Positions 48,040 to 57,569 of a DNA stretch of 64,000 nucleotides are shown piece by piece (the first letter of the stretch is position 1; every line of letters starts with the position of its first letter). The stretch spans positions 81,801 through 145,800 of the forward strand of contig NZ_JXLB01000004.1 in assembly GCF_001886195.1 (NCBI RefSeq), given 5' to 3'. This DNA comes from Enterococcus ratti. Lineage in GTDB: Bacteria > Bacillota > Bacilli > Lactobacillales > Enterococcaceae. The notes under the pieces were generated by a model, which did no database searches, had not been told where the DNA came from, and saw nothing but the letters and a program-made list of their open reading frames with translations. The position numbers were made by a program, and so were the translations under genes.

Positions 48040-49453
48040 TCGTCATCGTTCCTTTCATTTCACTGATTACTTGTCGGACATCAGTAGCTTCGATTCTTTT
48101 AATCAATCTTTCGACTGTAGTCGTCAAGTTATTTAACTGTGATAGATCTACTCCCCAGAGTGTTTCGTCTTGTAATAGTTGAGTTACTGCTGTTACCGGA
48201 TTTTCCCATGCCACTTTAAAACGTGCAATAACTGCTGGATCATCATGGATGGGGAACGGGCCATTTCGATACATCACTAGCAAAGCCGCTAACGAAAGAC
48301 TCATTAATGACGGTATTTGTTTTTTTTCATTTATGTATTTTTGTAATATTGGCAAAAGTCGCGTACTGAATTTAGAAATGCTATTTAATGAAATTGCTTC
48401 TAATTTGTGATTAGCAAAGGGATTTAAAAAACGCTCCTTAACTTGTTCGGCATAGTCAATCAATTCGTTTTTTGGTAAGGCAAGCATAGGAATCAGTTCC
48501 GTTGAAACTAATTGATCAATAAAGGATGAAAAGAGTGGATCCTTCATTACTTCTTCTACTGTTTCTAGCCCAGCTAATCTAGCGATAGGAACCATAGCAG
48601 TATGCGGACCATTCAATAGATGAACTTTTCGCTGGCGATAAGGCGTCATATCTTCGGTGAAGACTACATTTAATCCAGCTTTAGTCAAAGGTAACTTTTC
48701 CTTTACAGCTTCAGGACCTTCGATTACCCACAACATGAAAGGTTCTGCTTTAACCATTAACTGATCTTCATATCCATGCCGCTTATTAAACGCTAAAGCA
48801 GTTTCTCGTGGATAACCCGGTACAATTCGATCAACTAAACTACAGCAAAAGATATTTTCTTGGTGGATCCAGTGAATAAAATCGGTTCCTAACTGCCAAT
48901 GGCGTGCATAGTTTAGGATAATTTCTTTTAATTTTTCGCCATTGCGATCAATCAATTCACAGGGGATGATGGTCAATCCTGATTTCTTTAATGTAAATCT
49001 TTTATATAAAAAAGCAGTTAACTTTCCGGGGAAACTTTCAGGAGGCGCGTCTTGCAATTGATCACTTTCAACATATTGGATTCCTGCTTCCGTTGTATTA
49101 GAAAAAATAAATTCTAATGTATCGCATTCAGCTAATGCTAAAAACTTCTTCCACTGTTGATAAGGATTGATTACTCGATCAATGATAGTGATAATTTCAG
49201 AAGAATCAATAATATTTCCGTCAAATAATCCCTGTAAAATAACAGTGTACAAGTGATCTTGTTGTGCAAGCATCTCACCTAGTCCATGAGGTAAAGGCTG
49301 TACGATTGTGACATTTCCTTGATAAAGTCCTTGCTTGTTTAGCTGCTGGATTTGCCAATCTACGAATCCGCGCATGAAATTTCCTTCACCAAATTGCAAG
49401 ATTTTAGTAGGTGCGTTATTCTTTTTGATCAAATTTTTTGTTAATTTTTCCAT
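48032..49453 (-). CDS. uxaB: Tagaturonate reductase (mannitol dehydrogenase family)
   Basis: About 473 residues from ATG at 49453, with AAAGGA upstream. It has a UxaB-like N-terminus (ILQFGEGNFMRGFVDWQI), SNTTEAGIQY, and the catalytic region LLNGPHTAMVPIARLAGLET with Lys in RKVHLLNG. It reduces tagaturonate to altronate with NADH. It is the first gene of the minus-strand galacturonate operon and appears intact, unlike the two genes after it. A repeated TGCACACGTTAA motif lies just upstream. Confidence 0.92.
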   Translation of the reverse strand: MEKLTKNLIKKNNAPTKILQFGEGNFMRGFVDWQIQQLNKQGLYQGNVTIVQPLPHGLGEMLAQQDHLYTVILQGLFDGNIIDSSEIITIIDRVINPYQQWKKFLALAECDTLEFIFSNTTEAGIQYVESDQLQDAPPESFPGKLTAFLYKRFTLKKSGLTIIPCELIDRNGEKLKEIILNYARHWQLGTDFIHWIHQENIFCCSLVDRIVPGYPRETALAFNKRHGYEDQLMVKAEPFMLWVIEGPEAVKEKLPLTKAGLNVVFTEDMTPYRQRKVHLLNGPHTAMVPIARLAGLETVEEVMKDPLFSSFIDQLVSTELIPMLALPKNELIDYAEQVKERFLNPFANHKLEAISLNSISKFSTRLLPILQKYINEKKQIPSLMSLSLAALLVMYRNGPFPIHDDPAVIARFKVAWENPVTAVTQLLQDETLWGVDLSQLNNLTTTVERLIKRIEATDVRQVISEMKGTMTNA

Positions 49454-49475
49454 ATTTACTATCCTTTCTGTGTTA

Positions 49476-49490
49476 TGCACACGTTAACAT
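49476..49490. promoter_or_regulatory. Candidate LacI-family operator upstream of uxaB
   Basis: TGCACACGTTAACAT lies 23 bp before the uxaB start. The 12-mer TGCACACGTTAA recurs at 50631-50642 in the LacI/AraC divergent region, and GTTAACGCA at 50568 resembles its reverse. LacI-type operators often have a central CG. Confidence 0.55.
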
Positions 49491-49513
49491 TTTTGGATAA
49501 AAAGTAGAAGGCT

Positions 49514-50539
49514 CTACTTTTTATTTTTAGCGACGTATAAATTTTTCCGTACATTTCCCACTGACTCACGAATCATAAGTGTAGTTGCCAGTTGGATGTG
49601 AAGTGTTTCAATTGGTTCATGATTGATTAATTTTTGTAGCAAAATGGTCCCTTGTTTACACATTTCTTTTAGTGGTTTGTGAACAGTAGTAAGTGGCGGT
49701 GTTAAATAAGAAACTACTGGAGAATCATCGAACCCAATTAAAGAGAGGGATCGAGGCACCTGTAAATTTGCGGCGTTAATCGCACGAAGCGCACCGATAG
49801 CGGTATCATCATTCCCACAAAAAACCAAAGTTGGTCGTTTTGAAAGTGCAAGTAAGTGATTCATATTTTTCCAACCGCTTTTTAAACTATAATCACCCGT
49901 TAAAAAATACGATTCATGAATTGGAAGATTTGCTTTTTTTAAACTAGTTAACACGCCTTTTTTGCGTTCATTCGTTGAATGAAAGTTTTCTGATCCACCG
50001 ATATATGCGATTCTTTGATGTCCTAAGCCAATAGCATAATCAATTGCTTGGGAAACACCTGAGGAATCATTAGCGACTACATTAGGAATTTTTGGATCTT
50101 TCAAATGCCGATTTACTACGATAAAAGGAAATTTTTTGTTTTTTAAATACTCGATCAATGGCTGATCTTCGTCGCTTTGACTCATGATAATTACACCATC
50201 GTATCGTTGAAGATTGATTTCAGAAATAGTCAATGTATCAATGCTGTCTACTGATAGACTGAAATTCTTATCTAAAGCTTGACGGACTCCTGAAATCGCT
50301 TCTGCTAAAAAACTCGAACTTGTGCCTTGTTGAAGATTGGAAAAAAATAAGCCGATCAAATATTTTTTTTGTGTGACAAGCCCTTTAGCACTGAAATTGG
50401 GTACGTAGTTCAGTTCCTCGGCAATTGCCCGAATTTTTTCCTTGGTTTCTTGTTTTATTAAATTGCTGTCATTTAATGCACGCGAAACAGTTGTATGAGA
50501 AACACCTGTCGCTTTTGCAATATCCTTAATAGTTACCAT
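49514..50539 (-). CDS. LacI-family transcriptional regulator of galacturonate genes
   Basis: A 341-residue protein with the LacI HTH at residues 1-25 (TIKDIAKATGVSHTTVSRAL) and hinge helix. The sensor domain shows GHQRIAYIGGSENFHST, FCGNDDTAIGALRA and SLIGFDDSPVVSYLTPPLTT. It probably represses the uxa operon and perhaps the pectin importer until an intermediate such as galacturonate or KDG binds (inference from context; KdgR/ExuR-like). It lies between uxaB and the divergent AraC-type regulator. Confidence 0.9.
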   Translation of the reverse strand: MVTIKDIAKATGVSHTTVSRALNDSNLIKQETKEKIRAIAEELNYVPNFSAKGLVTQKKYLIGLFFSNLQQGTSSSFLAEAISGVRQALDKNFSLSVDSIDTLTISEINLQRYDGVIIMSQSDEDQPLIEYLKNKKFPFIVVNRHLKDPKIPNVVANDSSGVSQAIDYAIGLGHQRIAYIGGSENFHSTNERKKGVLTSLKKANLPIHESYFLTGDYSLKSGWKNMNHLLALSKRPTLVFCGNDDTAIGALRAINAANLQVPRSLSLIGFDDSPVVSYLTPPLTTVHKPLKEMCKQGTILLQKLINHEPIETLHIQLATTLMIRESVGNVRKNLYVAKNKK

Positions 50540-50630
50540 CTAATCATTACCTTTATTTTCAACTTTTGTTAACGCATTCATCATAGTATGTTTATAATGA
50601 TAAGTCAATAGAATATTGATACAACAACTT

Positions 50631-50642
50631 TGCACACGTTAA
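50631..50642. promoter_or_regulatory. Candidate LacI-family operator in the regulator intergenic region
   Basis: TGCACACGTTAA repeats the site before uxaB. It sits between the divergent LacI gene and the YesS-like regulator gene. Confidence 0.55.
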
Positions 50643-50767
50643 AATTTATTTGGATTTTCCATTTAGATTATGCTATTCTTAGAGATAGAAGATGCGCATA
50701 TGATTAGTTGATTATCACTTTTACATGAAAATGTAAGCCTTTTATTTCTTAGAAAAAGAGGGAGAGA

Positions 50768-52963
50768 ATGAAGAAAAGTACATTGTTTTATAAAATTTTT
50801 TTACCGATATTTTTATTAGGCACGGTGTTGGTGTTAGGGTTTAGTCTATTCATTTACAAAACAACCTGTCAAGCAATCGAATCAAATTACTTATTTGACA
50901 AAGAAAGTTTGCTTAAACAAGTAAAAAATAATATTGAATGGAAAATACGCACCATCGAATATTCTTTTTCAACCTATGGCTCAACAAAAAATTTTTCGGA
51001 TATTTTTACAAAGACGCTTACTTATACAGAGTATTCAATTTACTCTGAAGTACGAAAAGAATTGAATTTTATCGAAACAATTGTCATGGATGATAATACA
51101 TATGACCTAATTAGTCTAAAAGGTAAGTGGGGAGTAATTAATGGATCGTTGTGTCAGCTTTCTGATGATGAAGTTCATCATTATCGGCACAAATACATAG
51201 ATAATAAAAATAATTTATTTTGGCAAAAGCAATCTGACGGGATTGAGATGGTAATTGCTCTTCCTGTGTTTGCTCGTGAGAAGTATGCGTTAGGAATTGT
51301 TTCAATTGACAATTACACCTTAAATAAAGTGATTGAACAAAGCGGCGAAGATATTTTAAAAATTCAAAATGATGAAGGCGTGTTATTTAGCAAAGTTCAT
51401 AAAGAAAAACAGTTACTTGATCTTTCACTGACGGATTCTCTCGAATATAATAAAACAAAAGTGATTCGGCAAGAGGGAAAAAATTATGTCTTACTAAAAT
51501 CGGACTATAATAATTGGATCTATAGTTTAGAAGTAGATAAAAAATCGGTTTCAATGACCATCCAAAATTTAAGAATAGGCTTATTAACTGTTTCCATGAC
51601 TCTTGTCGGTTTAGTTTATTTTTTATCTTATTCTTTTTCTGAACGATTTACTCGACCTATTTCACAAATTCAAGAGCGATTGAATCTGAAAACTCAAGGA
51701 TTCAGTCGAAAAGAACTAGATGATGTAGCACATTCTGTGAGCCGGATCGTCGGTGAAAATGAGTCGCTAAGTGCCAATCTAATTACACAAAAACCGCAGC
51801 TTGAAACCTTGTTTGTTCTTAGTCTGTTTCGAAATCGAGTAGAAAAAAGAGAGCTAAACCAAAGGCTTCAACAATTTGGTTATTGTTCGCAAGATGAATG
51901 CTATTATACAGCATTAGTCCAAATAGACCTTTTGGAAGACAGTCATGGCGGTGAGCGAGATTTATTATTATTAGCTATCAATAATATGATTGCAGAAATT
52001 GTTCCTCAAGAAAATCGAATGATTCCTATCGTATTAAATGAAGAAATGCAAGCAACGATTTATCGCATGAAAAAAAATCAAGTAGAATCCAGAAAAAAAG
52101 TTATGAAGTATTGTCGCCAAATTCAAAAATCAATTAAAGAATATTTAAATTTAACGGTGAGTATTGGGGTTAGCGAACGATTTGAAACGTTAAATGAAAG
52201 TAAACAATCGGTTGATCGTGCGAAAGAAGCACTATACTATCGAGTAAACACAGGACCTAATTCTATCATTTTTTATCAAGAAATTCTCTCGGCTGAACAT
52301 GAAAAAACATTGATTCGCTATCCGATTGAAAAACAAAATTGTTTGTTTGAAGCGATCCGATCAGGGAAACAAGAAATAGCAGAATCTTTACATATTTTGA
52401 TCGAAGAAATGTTTCATCAAAACAAAAGTTCATTAAGCCGAGAGGTTGTTTCTATCCGATTGATTAATGAATTAGTTCAGTTGGGACAGTTATTAGGGGT
52501 AGAGATCACCGATTTTGAAGATTTAAAGCAACTTTATATCAAAGTTTTAAATACATATCATCCTAAAGAATTGGAAAAGCTAGTTTTAAATCAATTAGTC
52601 CTACCGATCACACGAGGATCACAAGAAATTACTGAGCAAGAATTTAAATCACTTTCTGAGAATATCATGCATATCATTTATAATGAATATGATAGAGATT
52701 TGTCTTTAGACGTCATTGCCGATCGCTTGCACTATAATCCTAATTACTTAAGTAGTGTATTTAAAAAAGAAACAGGAGAAAATTTCGGTGATTTTGTTCA
52801 AAATCATCGTTTGGAAGTAGCAAAACAATGGTTGCGAGAAACTGATTTTTCGGTTAAAGAAATTGCCGAACGACTAAGATATCGAAACCCACAAAATTTT
52901 ATACGTTTTTTTAAAAAGAAAGAAAAGATTACACCGGGAGAATACCGGAAAAAGTGTATTTAA
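50768..52963 (+). CDS. Membrane-bound AraC-family regulator (YesS/YtdP-like)
   Basis: A 731-residue protein with AGAGGGAGAG upstream. It has an N-terminal membrane segment (about 10-30), an extracellular sensor domain, and a second membrane segment (about 270-292, LLTVSMTLVGLVYFLSY). A linker with a GGDEF-like degenerate region follows. The C-terminal AraC HTH pair (about 635-731) reads LSLDVIADRLHYNPNYLSSV and SVKEIAERLRYRNPQNFIRF. Such one-component sensors in Firmicutes activate Lpl-type oligosaccharide transporters and lyase/hydrolase genes. The importer genes follow directly. Confidence 0.9.
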   Translation: MKKSTLFYKIFLPIFLLGTVLVLGFSLFIYKTTCQAIESNYLFDKESLLKQVKNNIEWKIRTIEYSFSTYGSTKNFSDIFTKTLTYTEYSIYSEVRKELNFIETIVMDDNTYDLISLKGKWGVINGSLCQLSDDEVHHYRHKYIDNKNNLFWQKQSDGIEMVIALPVFAREKYALGIVSIDNYTLNKVIEQSGEDILKIQNDEGVLFSKVHKEKQLLDLSLTDSLEYNKTKVIRQEGKNYVLLKSDYNNWIYSLEVDKKSVSMTIQNLRIGLLTVSMTLVGLVYFLSYSFSERFTRPISQIQERLNLKTQGFSRKELDDVAHSVSRIVGENESLSANLITQKPQLETLFVLSLFRNRVEKRELNQRLQQFGYCSQDECYYTALVQIDLLEDSHGGERDLLLLAINNMIAEIVPQENRMIPIVLNEEMQATIYRMKKNQVESRKKVMKYCRQIQKSIKEYLNLTVSIGVSERFETLNESKQSVDRAKEALYYRVNTGPNSIIFYQEILSAEHEKTLIRYPIEKQNCLFEAIRSGKQEIAESLHILIEEMFHQNKSSLSREVVSIRLINELVQLGQLLGVEITDFEDLKQLYIKVLNTYHPKELEKLVLNQLVLPITRGSQEITEQEFKSLSENIMHIIYNEYDRDLSLDVIADRLHYNPNYLSSVFKKETGENFGDFVQNHRLEVAKQWLRETDFSVKEIAERLRYRNPQNFIRFFKKKEKITPGEYRKKCI

Positions 52964-53006
52964 AAAGGATACAAACAAGCTACACTATTTCAAAAATAAA
53001 AGAAAG

Positions 53007-53055
53007 GGCTGGAACAGAAGTGTTTAACTCCAAGGGAGTTGCTTGTGCTCCAGCC
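53007..53055. repeat. Large hairpin between convergent genes
   Basis: GGCTGGAACA and TGCTCCAGCC form the outer stem, and AACTCC/GGAGTT an inner one. The type resembles dispersed GGCTGG..CCAGCC hairpins common in Lactobacillales (from memory). It probably terminates transcripts from both sides. Confidence 0.6.
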
Positions 53056-53127
53056 ATTTATCAGTGTTTAGAGCGTGAAATAAAGGTATTTTTTACTTTT
53101 GTCTCACGATTTTTCTTTTTGATAGGT

Positions 53128-53997
53128 TCATCCTTTAACTGATCCGACTAATGCTCCTTTTACAAAGTATTTTTGAACAAAAGGATAAGCCATTAGCATT
53201 GGAACAGTTGCAATGACGATAACTGCCATTTTGATTGTTTGAGCTGGGGGAATGATATCCACGGCACTACTTTCTGCTTGCATTCCGCTTGATACGATAA
53301 CAATTTGACGAAGTAAGATTTGAATGGGCCATTTTGAAGAATCGTTGATATATAAAATAGCTGTCATATAGGTGTTCCAATAAGTGACAGCGTAAAATAA
53401 AGAAATCGTAGCAATGGAAGGTAAAGCTAAAGGCAGCATGATTTTAAAAAAGACGCCAAAATCAGTACAACCGTCCATTTTTGCTGATTCTTCTAAACTA
53501 TCCGGCAGAGCTTGAAAAAAGTTTCTCATGATGATCATGTTCATGGCATTAACGGTTACGGGTAAAATCATTGACCAATAAGAGTTGACTAATCCAAGAG
53601 ATTTTACTACTAAGAATGTGGGAATCATTCCACCGCTAAATAGCATGGAGAAAACGACCATAAAGTTCACAAAACTTCTGCCAAATAAGTACTTTCTTGA
53701 TAGACCGTACGCCATTAATGCGGTAGTGCACATGCTGACGATTGTTCCTACACCTGTGACTCCAATAGATACAGCTAAAGCTTTAAAGATGGTTGGGGTA
53801 GATAAAATATAATGATAGGCATCTAATGAAAAGGTTGTAGGAAACAAAATAAATTTTTTTTCAACGACTTCTTGGGTTGAAGCAAATGAAGTTGCAATGA
53901 TATTCAAAAATGGCAAAATACAGATCAAAGCAAGTAAGATTAAAAACACTGTGTTAAAAATGGTAAAGCTTTTTTCACCAAGTGAGACTTTTTTCAT
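53128..53997 (-). CDS. Carbohydrate ABC permease, YtcP/LplC-like
   Basis: A 289-residue inner-membrane protein with six hydrophobic segments. The EAA loop reads EESAKMDGCTDFGVFFKIML PLALP, contacting the ATPase. It belongs to the CUT1 oligosaccharide importer class and pairs with the permease at 54243-55214, which is transcribed divergently. Usually the two permeases are adjacent on one strand, so this split is unusual. Its start has AAGGAGGAG upstream. Confidence 0.9.
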   Translation of the reverse strand: MKKVSLGEKSFTIFNTVFLILLALICILPFLNIIATSFASTQEVVEKKFILFPTTFSLDAYHYILSTPTIFKALAVSIGVTGVGTIVSMCTTALMAYGLSRKYLFGRSFVNFMVVFSMLFSGGMIPTFLVVKSLGLVNSYWSMILPVTVNAMNMIIMRNFFQALPDSLEESAKMDGCTDFGVFFKIMLPLALPSIATISLFYAVTYWNTYMTAILYINDSSKWPIQILLRQIVIVSSGMQAESSAVDIIPPAQTIKMAVIVIATVPMLMAYPFVQKYFVKGALVGSVKG

Positions 53998-54141
53998 AAT
54001 GATAAATTCTCCTCCTTTAAGAAAGTAAAATATTTGTGTATACGCTTAATTTATCATTTGGTCAAAATTACGTACATAATCATTTTTTAGGAAGTCAAAA
54101 AAGCAACTTTCAAGTTTGTTGTTGCTTGTAAAAAAAGCTTT

Positions 54142-54157
54142 TTTGTAAGCGTTCTAT
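54142..54157 (+). promoter_or_regulatory. cre-like site in the divergent permease region
   Basis: TTTGTAAGCGTTCTAT matches the cre consensus at 14 of 16 positions. It lies 85 bp upstream of the LplB-like gene. CcpA control of the importer is inferred. Confidence 0.5.
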
Positions 54158-54242
54158 ATGTCGTAGAAATGATTATATACGTAATGAAGGTGATTCTTTA
54201 TGATAGAAACATAAGCAAAAAAATCATAATAAGGAGGGGCTT

Positions 54243-55214
54243 ATGGAAAGTGCAAAAAACACAGAATCGTTTCAATTATCGCTATCTAAAGAAGAAAAAA
54301 TACGAAAACGAAAGAAAACGATCGCAAGAATTAAAACCAATAAACTTTTATATTTAATGATCTTACCGGGAATATTGTATTTTGTGATATTTAAGTATTT
54401 ACCGATGGGTGGGTTGGTGATTGCCTTTCAAGATTATCAACCGTATCTTGGCATTTTAGGTAGCCCGTGGGTAGGTTTCAAACATTTTATTCGTTTATTT
54501 ACAGAACCTACATTTTTTGTTTTATTAAGAAACACTTTGGTTTTATTTGGGTTAAATATTTTTGTATTTTTCCCCATGCCGATTATCTTGTCTCTTCTAT
54601 TGAATGAAGTGACTAATAAACATTTAAAAAATGGTATTCAAACGATTATTTACGTTCCGCATTTCATGTCTTGGGTAATCATTGTATCTATTACTTATGT
54701 TTTTTTAAATGTAGATGGGGGAGTACTTAATGAACTTTTTGCTAATATGGGCATGGGAAAAATCAGTTTTTTAACTTCACCTGATTGGACGAGAATTGTT
54801 TATATCTGTCAAGTTATTTGGAAAGAGCTGGGCTGGTCAACGATTATCTATTTATCGGCGATTACAGCAGTAGATACGCAATTATATGAAGAGGCTGAAA
54901 TGGATGGTGCAAGTAGATTGCGTAAGACTTGGCATGTGACGTTGCCTGCCATCAGACCAGTGATTATTACTTTGTTGATTTTAAAAATCGGTCATACGCT
55001 TGATCTTGGCTTTGAACATATGTATTTATTATTAAATGCGTTGAATCGAAGTGTGGCTGAGATATTTGACACGTATATCTACACGGCGGGACTTAAAAAC
55101 GGTCAGTTGAGTTTTAGTACCGCAATGGGTTTATTTAAAGGAGTTGTTGGGTTATTCATGGTAGTAATCGCAAATAAGATTGCTAAAAAATTAGGAGAAG
55201 ATGGTGTTTATTAA
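54243..55214 (+). CDS. Carbohydrate ABC permease, LplB-like
   Basis: A 323-residue protein with AAGGAGG upstream. It has a long basic cytosolic N-terminus (KKTIARIKTNKLLYL) followed by six membrane segments. The EAA loop reads EEAEMDGASRLRKTWHVTLP. It forms the importer with the opposite-strand permease and the lipoprotein at 55881. No ATPase gene is nearby, as is usual when a shared MsmX/MsmK-type ATPase serves several importers. Confidence 0.92.
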   Translation: MESAKNTESFQLSLSKEEKIRKRKKTIARIKTNKLLYLMILPGILYFVIFKYLPMGGLVIAFQDYQPYLGILGSPWVGFKHFIRLFTEPTFFVLLRNTLVLFGLNIFVFFPMPIILSLLLNEVTNKHLKNGIQTIIYVPHFMSWVIIVSITYVFLNVDGGVLNELFANMGMGKISFLTSPDWTRIVYICQVIWKELGWSTIIYLSAITAVDTQLYEEAEMDGASRLRKTWHVTLPAIRPVIITLLILKIGHTLDLGFEHMYLLLNALNRSVAEIFDTYIYTAGLKNGQLSFSTAMGLFKGVVGLFMVVIANKIAKKLGEDGVY

Positions 55215-55234
55215 AAACAAGGAGGAGTGATGTA

Positions 55235-55915
55235 ATGCTGCAATCATTGGATAAAATAAATAAATATTTGAATGGCATTTTGCGATTAGTTTATTTAAAT
55301 TTTTTATGGAGTACTCTGATTATTATTGGATTGGGGATATTTACGTTTGGACCAGCCACTTATGCAATGGTAGCAGTCATTCGTCAATTGTTACGTTCTA
55401 AGGAGTCATTTTCAGTGACAAAAGCTTATTTTAATTATTTTAAAGAAAATTATCGTGAATCGCTGGTGATGAGTTGGATCTACGGTAGTATTGGAGGAAT
55501 ATTAATTGTTGATCTCTTATTTGTACAAAATTGGTATTTAAGGGTTGCTTTGTTGGTTGTTACCTTCTTTTATCTTTTATCTGCTATCTATATCTATCCA
55601 ATTATGGCTCATTATGAATGGAAAGGCTATTTTTTTAAGATGAAAATGGCGTTTTTGTTTGGTTTTTCGCACTTACACTGTACGCTTGTTTTGATCGTCG
55701 TTTTAATAGGCGTGTACGTGATATTTATTCAAGCTATTCCAGGGATTTTAATGTTTATTGGTGGTAGTTTCTTCTATTTCATGATTACTTGGATGACCAA
55801 TCAGATTTTTTATCGATTGGAATGGAAGAACTCACATATAAAGAATAGAAAAATAATAACAATTGTAAAGGAGAAAATTTATGAAAAAAGCAATGCTCGT
55901 AAAATTAGGTCTTAG
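55235..55915 (+). CDS. YesL-like DUF624 membrane protein
   Basis: A 226-residue protein with five or so membrane segments and GGAGG upstream. The DUF624/YesL signature is GLGIFTFGPATYAMVAVIRQ near the N-terminus. Its function is unknown, but it regularly accompanies Lpl-type importers of pectin or glycan oligosaccharides. Its end overlaps the lipoprotein gene by 35 bp in another frame. Confidence 0.85.
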   Translation: MLQSLDKINKYLNGILRLVYLNFLWSTLIIIGLGIFTFGPATYAMVAVIRQLLRSKESFSVTKAYFNYFKENYRESLVMSWIYGSIGGILIVDLLFVQNWYLRVALLVVTFFYLLSAIYIYPIMAHYEWKGYFFKMKMAFLFGFSHLHCTLVLIVVLIGVYVIFIQAIPGILMFIGGSFFYFMITWMTNQIFYRLEWKNSHIKNRKIITIVKEKIYEKSNARKIRS

Positions 55916-57389
55916 TTTTGCAGGGATGTTTGTATTAACGGCTTGTGGCAACAGTTCAAACAATCAGTCAACTGAAACAAAAGATGGGAAAACAAAAATC
56001 ACTTGGCTGAATATTTTACATACTCCGTCACCGCCAACGGATACAATTGTAGACTTGATTGAAGAAAAAACCAATACAGAACTCACGTTTAATTGGATAC
56101 CAGATGCTTCAAAAGAAGAACGATTAACGACAGCGTTAGCTTCAAATGAGCTGGGCGATATTGTAACGCTTCAAATTGCGATGTTAAAAAATTCCTCTGT
56201 GCGTAATGCATTGAAGTCGGGCGTGTTTTGGGATGTTTCCAACTACCTGTCTGATTATAAAAATTTAAGTAAAATCTCTGAAGATCGAATAAATGCCGCC
56301 AAGATTGATGGAGCGTTGTACGGGGTGCCAGTGCAAAAAGATTATGCACGTGCTGGTTTAGTTATTCGAAAAGATTGGTTAGATAATTTGGGGTTAGAAG
56401 TTCCCACAACGTTGGAAGAGTTATATGAAGTAGCAAAACAATTTACGGAAAATGATCCAGATGGGAACGGAGTAGATGATACGGTTGGTTTTGGTGATCG
56501 TGCGCCGAGTGATATCCGTTATACAAGCTTTAAATTGTTTACTTCTTATTTTGGCGCGCCTAACGGTTGGTCAGTAGATGAGAATGGAAAATTTACTCCG
56601 GAATTTGATACTAAAGAGTATATGAAAGCATTGAATTATTCAAGGGAATTATATAAAAATGGGTATCTTTCTCAAGATTTTGCAGTCACACAAAAAACAG
56701 ATCAGCAAGAACAGTTTGCTCAAGGGAAAACTGGAATTTACACTGGAATGATTGACATTAAGAACTTAAAGACGATGGGTAGAGGGATACAAGATGAAAT
56801 GAAATTGGTTCCTGTGAATAAAATTTCTGACGGCAAAGATGGAAAATATCATGTGTGGTCCGAAGGAAATGGTGTAGGAGGACTATTAGCTTTTCCTAAA
56901 TCTTCGGTAAAAGACGAAGCACATTTAAAAAAATTGTTGCAATTTGTCGATGATTTATTGGAAGAAGATGTTTATAAACTGATGACTGGTGGCGTTGAAG
57001 GAAAACACTATGAAATTCAAGAAGATGGAGCAATTAAATATATTGACATGGATCTATGGCAGCAAGACGTCCAACCACTTTCTAGTTCAAGACCAAGTGA
57101 AATTACGTTTTCTTTCAAAGATGCAGATCCTGAAAAAGAATTAGCCAATCAACTAGTAAAAGAAAATGCTGATTTTGCTGTGTTAGATCCAACAGTACCT
57201 TTAGATTCAGAAAAAAATAATGAAGTGGGTTCAGAAATTGAAAAGATCGTGATTGATGCTACTGTGCAATATATCATGGGACAAATTGATGAAGCAGGAT
57301 TTAAAAAAGCAGTAGCCGAATGGAAAGCACAAGGCGGCGACCAAATAACGAAAGAGTATGAAGCTGCTTATAAAGCTGCACAAAAATAA
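55881..57389 (+). CDS. Extracellular solute-binding lipoprotein, LplA-like
   Basis: A 502-residue protein with AAAGGAG upstream. The lipoprotein signal peptide has lipobox LTAC (Cys22) followed by an Asn/Ser-rich linker. The mature domain is of the large CUT1 type (GDIVTLQIAMLKNS, YGVPVQKDYARAGLVIRKDW, DPDGNGVDDTVGFGDR). It captures oligosaccharides outside the cell for the two permeases. The surrounding genes point to galacturonan or rhamnogalacturonan oligomers. Confidence 0.92.
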   Translation: MKKAMLVKLGLSFAGMFVLTACGNSSNNQSTETKDGKTKITWLNILHTPSPPTDTIVDLIEEKTNTELTFNWIPDASKEERLTTALASNELGDIVTLQIAMLKNSSVRNALKSGVFWDVSNYLSDYKNLSKISEDRINAAKIDGALYGVPVQKDYARAGLVIRKDWLDNLGLEVPTTLEELYEVAKQFTENDPDGNGVDDTVGFGDRAPSDIRYTSFKLFTSYFGAPNGWSVDENGKFTPEFDTKEYMKALNYSRELYKNGYLSQDFAVTQKTDQQEQFAQGKTGIYTGMIDIKNLKTMGRGIQDEMKLVPVNKISDGKDGKYHVWSEGNGVGGLLAFPKSSVKDEAHLKKLLQFVDDLLEEDVYKLMTGGVEGKHYEIQEDGAIKYIDMDLWQQDVQPLSSSRPSEITFSFKDADPEKELANQLVKENADFAVLDPTVPLDSEKNNEVGSEIEKIVIDATVQYIMGQIDEAGFKKAVAEWKAQGGDQITKEYEAAYKAAQK

Positions 57390-57427
57390 ATAGATCATCT
57401 GCTTTCTCTGCTACATAAAGGAGTTTT

Positions 57428-57480
57428 AGAAAAAGCCGTTTCTCTCTGGGAGGAAAGAAACGACAGTGAGAACGGTTTTT
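57428..57480 (+). terminator. Terminator after the importer genes
   Basis: AAAAAGCCGTTTCTC and GAGAACGGTTTTT pair around a 23-base loop, ending in T's. It divides importer genes from hydrolase genes. Confidence 0.75.
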
Positions 57481-57569
57481 CATATAAGCGTTAGTAAAAA
57501 TTGTAAATGTTTACTTAAGAAAATATATAAAGCTTAGTTTTGATAGTAAGTAAATGGTAAAGGAGAAAA

